The notes under the pieces: model-generated
What the model saw: only the letters and a program-made list of their open reading frames with translations
What the model was told of the DNA's origin: nothing
Databases searched by the model: none
Position numbers and translations under genes: made by a program
From: Nitriliruptoraceae bacterium
Lineage (GTDB): Bacteria > Actinomycetota > Nitriliruptoria > Nitriliruptorales > Nitriliruptoraceae
DNA: 36,356 bases
NCBI GenBank assembly: GCA_003561535.1
Contig: PWWI01000107.1
Location: 1 to 36,356, forward strand
Reading direction: 5' to 3'
In this document: one piece after another, positions 32,738-36,356 of the stretch
Numbering within the stretch: position 1 is the stretch's first letter
Layout of the letters: each line of letters opens with the position of its first letter

Positions 32738-33132
32738 CGGGCGACGGGACCTTCCATGGCGGTGACCAGCTCCTCGGGCAGCGCCACCGCCCGACCCGCG
32801 GCGTCGATCATCGCCGTCCGCACCCGCGCGCGGACGAGCACGCTGGCCTCGCGGTGGATCTCCTGGACGAACCGTGCCGAGGCCCGGCGACGCTCCTGCA
32901 AGGTGCAGGTCACCGTCAACTCGTCACCCGCCACCGCCGCTGCGAGCTCGTCCACCTCGATGCCGGCCACGACCAGCTGGGCGCCGGTCCGCCCGGCCAG
33001 CTCCAGCAGGTCGATGCCCCGGGCGGCGAGGTGGTCGATCCGTGCCACCTCGAGGTAGGTGAGGTAGACGGCGTGGTTGACGTGGCCGTAGGGGTCCAGT
33101 TCGTGGAACCTGACACGCAACGTCGTGGGCAT
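32734..33132 (-). CDS. acyl-CoA thioesterase, 4HBT hot-dog family
   Basis: This 132-residue protein has the 4-hydroxybenzoyl-CoA thioesterase signature VRFHELDPYGHVNHAVYLTYLEVARID, here described in parts: FHELDPYGHVNH with the catalytic Asp, and YLTYLEVARIDH. The rest follows the hot-dog strands (DELTVTCTLQERRRASARFV). It cleaves acyl-CoA or similar thioesters; the chain is unknown. ATG 33132 has GGAGG six bases upstream. It is the first gene of a two-gene transcript with the membrane hydrolase, and divergent from sucrose phosphorylase. Confidence 0.93.
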   Translation of the reverse strand: MPTTLRVRFHELDPYGHVNHAVYLTYLEVARIDHLAARGIDLLELAGRTGAQLVVAGIEVDELAAAVAGDELTVTCTLQERRRASARFVQEIHREASVLVRARVRTAMIDAAGRAVALPEELVTAMEGPVAR

Positions 33133-33163
33133 CGTGGACCTCCGGGCGGCCGTGGCGAGGGCG

Positions 33164-33169
33164 AGGCTA
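33164..33169 (-). promoter_or_regulatory. candidate -10 box for the thioesterase gene
   Basis: TAGCCT on the minus strand, 31 bases before ATG 33132. Confidence 0.5.
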
Positions 33170-33197
33170 GAGCGACGGCCCGGCGGCCACGCACGCC

Positions 33198-33203
33198 TAT
33201 CCT
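33198..33203 (+). promoter_or_regulatory. candidate -10 box for sucrose phosphorylase
   Basis: TATCCT, 43 bases before GTG 33247. Confidence 0.4.
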
Positions 33204-33246
33204 CGAAAGCGTCCCGTGATGCCCGATCCGACCCAGGTGGCCCGTC

Positions 33247-34752
33247 GTGCTGAACCAAGCCCAGCTCATCACCTACGCGGACCGGCTAGCTGGCGACCTG
33301 CAGGGACTGAGGGCGCTCCTGACCGGCCCCCTGGAGGGTGCGTTCGGCGGGGTCCACCTCCTGCCCTTCTTCGACCCGATCGACGGGGCCGACGCCGGCT
33401 TCGACCCCGTCGACCACCGCGCCGTGGACCACCGCGTCGGCACCTGGGACGACGTGCAGGCCATCGCAGCCACCCACCCGGTCATGGCGGACCTGATCGT
33501 CAACCACGTCTCGGCCCGGTCCCCGCAGTTCCAGGAGTTCCTCGCCGAGGGGGCGGCCTCGCAGCACGCGGAGCTGTTCCTGACCTTGGACCGGGTGTTC
33601 CCCGACGGCGTCAACGAGACCCTGCTCGGCAAGCTCTACCGGCCCCGGCCGGGACTCCCGCTGACGGCGGTCCAGCTCGGGGACCGCACCAAGCGGGTCA
33701 TGTGGACCACCTTCACCTCCGAGCAGATCGACATCGATGTCCGCTCGGCGGCGGGGACCGCCTACCTCGACTCGATCCTCGACCGGTTCGGCGAGAACGG
33801 CATCGAGGTGGTGCGCCTCGACGCCGTCGGCTACGCGATCAAGACCCCGGGCACCTCCTCGTTCATGACCGAGGAGACCTTCGACTTCATCGACGACCTG
33901 ACCGCCCGAGCCCGGGCCCGCGGCATCGAGGTGCTGGTCGAGATCCACAGCTACTGGAAGCGGCAGCTGGCCATCGCCGAGCGGGTGGACTTCGTCTACG
34001 ACTTCGCGCTGCCCCCCCTGATGCTGCACGCGCTGTACGCGGGCACGGCCAGCCGGCTGCGGCGGTGGTGCGAGGTGCGACCCCACAACGCGGTCACGGT
34101 CCTCGATACCCACGACGGGATCGGGGTGATCGACGTCGGTCCCGACACCGCCGACGTGGCGACCAACCCGGGGCTGCTCGACGCCGAGGAGATCGACCAC
34201 CTCGTCGAGGGCATCCACGAGCACAGCCACGGGACCTCGCGCCTGGCGACGGGGGCCGCGGCCTCCAACGTCGACCTCTACCAGGTCAACTGCACCTACC
34301 TCGACGCGCTCGGCGGGGACGAGGGCGCCTACCTGCTGGCCCGTGCCGTCCAGGTGTTCCTCCCGGGGATCCCGCAGGTCTACTACGTGGGGCTGCTGGC
34401 CGGCCACAACGACGTCGACCTGCTCCACGCGACGGGGGTCGGGCGCGACATCAACCGGCACTACTACTCCGAGGCCGAGGTGGCGGGTGACCTCGAGCGG
34501 CACGTCGTCCAGCAGCTGCTCGCGCTCCTGCGGTTCCGCAACCACCATCCGGCCTTCGAGGGCACCTGGACGCTGGAGCCGGCCGGTGAGGACGACGCCG
34601 TCCTCGCGATGCGCTGGAGCGGCAACGGCGAGGTGGCCGCACTCACCGTCGATCTGCGCGGCCGCACCATCGAGGTGGCTTTCACCCTGGATGGCCGCGA
34701 GCACCGGGTCGTCGACGTGGCCGACCTGCCCGACCCGCGCAGCCAGGGCTGA
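33247..34752 (+). CDS. sucrose phosphorylase (GH13 subfamily 18)
   Basis: The enzyme splits sucrose with phosphate into alpha-glucose 1-phosphate and fructose. The 501-residue protein follows the Bifidobacterium enzyme closely from QLITYADRL to GRDINRHYY. The nucleophile is Asp192 (VVRLDAVGY), the acid/base Glu232 (VLVEIHSYWK) and the stabiliser Asp290 (VLDTHDGIGV), the same positions as in the bifidobacterial protein. The active-site loops GADAGFDPVDH and YRPRPGLPLT are also kept. Related phosphorylases use glucosylglycerate or sucrose 6-phosphate, so substrate needs testing. GTG 33247 has a weak ribosome site. No sugar transporter, regulator or fructokinase adjoins it. Confidence 0.92.
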   Translation: MLNQAQLITYADRLAGDLQGLRALLTGPLEGAFGGVHLLPFFDPIDGADAGFDPVDHRAVDHRVGTWDDVQAIAATHPVMADLIVNHVSARSPQFQEFLAEGAASQHAELFLTLDRVFPDGVNETLLGKLYRPRPGLPLTAVQLGDRTKRVMWTTFTSEQIDIDVRSAAGTAYLDSILDRFGENGIEVVRLDAVGYAIKTPGTSSFMTEETFDFIDDLTARARARGIEVLVEIHSYWKRQLAIAERVDFVYDFALPPLMLHALYAGTASRLRRWCEVRPHNAVTVLDTHDGIGVIDVGPDTADVATNPGLLDAEEIDHLVEGIHEHSHGTSRLATGAAASNVDLYQVNCTYLDALGGDEGAYLLARAVQVFLPGIPQVYYVGLLAGHNDVDLLHATGVGRDINRHYYSEAEVAGDLERHVVQQLLALLRFRNHHPAFEGTWTLEPAGEDDAVLAMRWSGNGEVAALTVDLRGRTIEVAFTLDGREHRVVDVADLPDPRSQG

Positions 34753-34754
34753 CC

Positions 34755-34796
34755 GCCCGGCCGCACCTGCAGCCGGAGCTGCGGCGGCCGCCGGGC
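34755..34796. terminator. long hairpin between convergent genes
   Basis: The outer stem GCCCGGC/GCCGGGC (34755-34761 with 34790-34796) encloses an inner stem GCAGC/GCTGC (34769-34773 with 34778-34782) around loop CGGA. It lies just after the sucrose phosphorylase stop and before the convergent SpoU stop, so it may end both transcripts. No T-run is present. Confidence 0.6.
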
Positions 34797-34801
34797 ACGT
34801 G

Positions 34802-35656
34802 TCAGCCGCGACGCGCGAGCTCGTAGCAGGCGATCGCCCCGGCGGCGGCGACGTTCAGCGAGTCCACCCCGTCGGCCATGGCGATCCGGGCGGTGCTGGT
34901 GGTGCCGGTCAGAGCCCCGGCGCTCAGGCCCGGCCCTTCAGCACCCAGCAGCAGCGCGGTGCGGTCACCCTCGAGCGCCAGGCGGTCGATGGGCGGGGCG
35001 GCGGTGTCCGGCGTGAGGGCGAGCGTGGCGAACCCGGCACCGTGGAGCAGCTCCAGGGCGGCAGCGGTCGTCTCGACCCGGGCGAAGGGCACGTGCAGGA
35101 CGTGCCCCATCGACACCCGGACGGACCGCCGGTAGAGCGGATCGGCGCAGCCCGGGGCGAGCAGGACCCCGCCCACGCGGAAGGCCCGGGCGGTGCGGAA
35201 CAGCGTGCCCAGGTTCTCGTGGTCGTTGAGACCCTCGAGGACGAGCACGCGACGGCGGCCGGCCACCACCTGCGCCGGGCTGGCGGCGGGCAGCCGCACA
35301 CCGCAGGCCAGCACGCCCTGGTGCAGGCGGAAGCGGACGAGCTCCTCCAGCAGCGCTCGGGTGACGACGTAGACAGGTGCCCGCACCGACGCCAGCACCG
35401 GGGCCATCGCCTCGACCCGCTCCTCGGTCACCAGGAACGAGCGCACCGGGTAGGGCGAGGTCACCAGCGCCCGCACCGGGTTGGGACCCTCGGCGATGAG
35501 CACGCCGTGCTGGTGCTCGTAGCGCTTGCGCAGCGCCGCGTCGGTCAGGGCCGCGTAGTCACCGAGCCGCTGGTCGTCCACCTCGGTGATCCGGATCGGT
35601 CGGGGACGCGCCACCTCGACGCCGGCGTCCTGGCCGGACCCAGCAGCTGCAGCCAC
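34802..35656 (-). CDS. SpoU/TrmH-family RNA 2'-O-methyltransferase
   Basis: This 284-residue SPOUT methyltransferase would methylate a ribose 2'-hydroxyl in rRNA or tRNA using S-adenosylmethionine. An N-terminal substrate-binding part (about 20-125, HQHGVLIAEGPNPVRALVTS) precedes the knotted domain. The three SpoU motifs are LEGLNDHENLGTLFRTARAF, ALLLGAEGPGLSAGAL and VDSLNVAAAGAIACYEL. The RNA target cannot be told. GTG 35656 lies two bases after the stop of the acyltransferase gene, with no clear ribosome site, so translation is probably coupled. Confidence 0.93.
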   Translation of the reverse strand: MAAAAGSGQDAGVEVARPRPIRITEVDDQRLGDYAALTDAALRKRYEHQHGVLIAEGPNPVRALVTSPYPVRSFLVTEERVEAMAPVLASVRAPVYVVTRALLEELVRFRLHQGVLACGVRLPAASPAQVVAGRRRVLVLEGLNDHENLGTLFRTARAFRVGGVLLAPGCADPLYRRSVRVSMGHVLHVPFARVETTAAALELLHGAGFATLALTPDTAAPPIDRLALEGDRTALLLGAEGPGLSAGALTGTTSTARIAMADGVDSLNVAAAGAIACYELARRG

Positions 35657-35658
35657 GC

Positions 35659-36356
35659 TCAGCCACCGTGCTTGCGTCGCCGCTCGTCGGCCTCGGCCTG
35701 TGCCAGCGCTGCGGCGTCCTCAGGCGTTGGCGCGTCACCACCGAGGTGGGCGGGGAGCCACCAGCGGTCCCCGGGTCCCGAGGGCTGTTGGGGGTAGCGA
35801 CGCTGGGCACGATCGACGAGTTCGCCGATCGCCTCCATCAGCCGCTGGTGCACCGTCAGGGGGTCCTCGTCCGGGGTGTAGGCCACCGGCGGGCCGAAGT
35901 CGATGCTGACCGCCGTCCCCCGCGCCGCGGTGAACTCGCGGCCCTTGGTGAAGATCCGCTGGCTGCCCCACAGGGCGCCCGGGATCAGCGGGACCCCGTT
36001 CTCGATCGCCATGCGAGCGGCACCGGGGCGACCGGACAACGGCACGAAGGACCGCGAGATGGTCCCCTCGGGGAACATGCCGACCACGTCGCCCTCGGAC
36101 AGCGCGCGGCCGACCTCGCGCAGCGTGGCCTCGGTGTCACCACCGCGCTCGACCCGGATGTGGCGCATGCCGCGCATCAGCGGACCGGAGACGTTGTGGT
36201 CGAAGACCTCCGCCTTGGCGACGAACCGCACCCGCCGACCCTGCTGGCGTGCCCCGTACCCGGCGAAGATGAAGTCGAGGTAGCTGACGTGGTTGGTGGC
36301 GAGCACCGCCGGGCCGACCCGTGGCAGGTACTCGGCACCGGTCACACGGATGTTCC
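35659..36356 (-). CDS. 1-acyl-sn-glycerol-3-phosphate acyltransferase family (PlsC-like), start outside window
   Basis: At least 231 residues are visible, and the frame stays open to the right edge. The last in-window start (GTG 36345) falls inside the expected strand before motif 1, so the true start is probably beyond 36356. Motif 1 is VLATNHVSYLDFIFAG (His-x4-Asp). It is followed by VRFVAKAEVFDHNVSG, HIRVERGGD, and motif 3 in GMFPEGTISRSF. PALIPGALWG-like VPLIPGALWGSQRIFTKG completes the set. The enzyme would acylate lysophosphatidate at the membrane in phospholipid synthesis, though relatives acylate other lipids. The tail is Arg/Lys-rich (ADERRRKHGG). It is followed at two bases by the SpoU gene. 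Confidence 0.92.
   Translation of the reverse strand, partial: NIRVTGAEYLPRVGPAVLATNHVSYLDFIFAGYGARQQGRRVRFVAKAEVFDHNVSGPLMRGMRHIRVERGGDTEATLREVGRALSEGDVVGMFPEGTISRSFVPLSGRPGAARMAIENGVPLIPGALWGSQRIFTKGREFTAARGTAVSIDFGPPVAYTPDEDPLTVHQRLMEAIGELVDRAQRRYPQQPSGPGDRWWLPAHLGGDAPTPEDAAALAQAEADERRRKHGG

Overview
The window comes from a very GC-rich bacterial chromosome and fits a high-GC actinobacterium. The evidence is a LytR-CpsA-Psr envelope protein, a ferrochelatase with the C-terminal cysteine cluster known from actinobacteria, a CBS-containing GuaB1, an ArsC with an N-terminal helical domain as in corynebacteria, type I pantothenate kinase, and many GTG starts behind AGGAGG-like sites. A deep-branching class such as Nitriliruptoria is plausible, but that is inference. 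I see no transposase, phage structural gene, rRNA, tRNA or CRISPR array.

Layout. 1-3052 (all minus): a sigma-70 gene cut by the left edge, a YibE/F membrane protein, and a second complete sigma-70 gene with the same N-terminal architecture. 3368-7469: an alkyltransferase-like DNA repair protein and a stand-alone Lrp-type RAM domain fired divergently from overlapping -10 boxes, then a PgpH-type HD phosphohydrolase and coaA. 7474-12388: alpha/beta hydrolase, EamA exporter, small membrane protein, hemH, a 94-residue unknown, and a histidine phosphatase. 12378-16977: a cysteine desulfurase-like class V aminotransferase diverges from an operon of LCP protein, low-molecular-weight phosphatase and fructosamine-kinase homologue; the last two resemble a known bacterial deglycation pair. 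16978-20543: a leader with terminator and possible antiterminator before a cupin gene, then hrpB and an SRPBCC gene. 20673-23067: a PF04020 membrane protein, an M20 peptidase and a DUF4126 protein. 23070-24456: an ArsR-ArsC fusion followed by a second ArsC, with a candidate operator. 24588-28458: guaB1, an aldo/keto reductase, and an epimerase coupled to a small unknown gene. 28459-29968: decamer repeats, twin hairpin repeats, an alpha/beta hydrolase, and a rearrangement scar holding fragments of the epimerase and the small unknown gene. 29969-36356: Rieske protein, SDR, membrane hydrolase coupled to a thioesterase, sucrose phosphorylase, SpoU methyltransferase, and a PlsC acyltransferase cut by the right edge.

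Most of the window is housekeeping or scattered metabolism. The parts most worth following are the possible attenuator before the cupin, the phosphatase/kinase pair with its duplicated stop/start junction, the paired sigma factors together with a recurrent TA-S-S-S-T promoter element, and the repeat and scar region at 28.5-29.9 kb.
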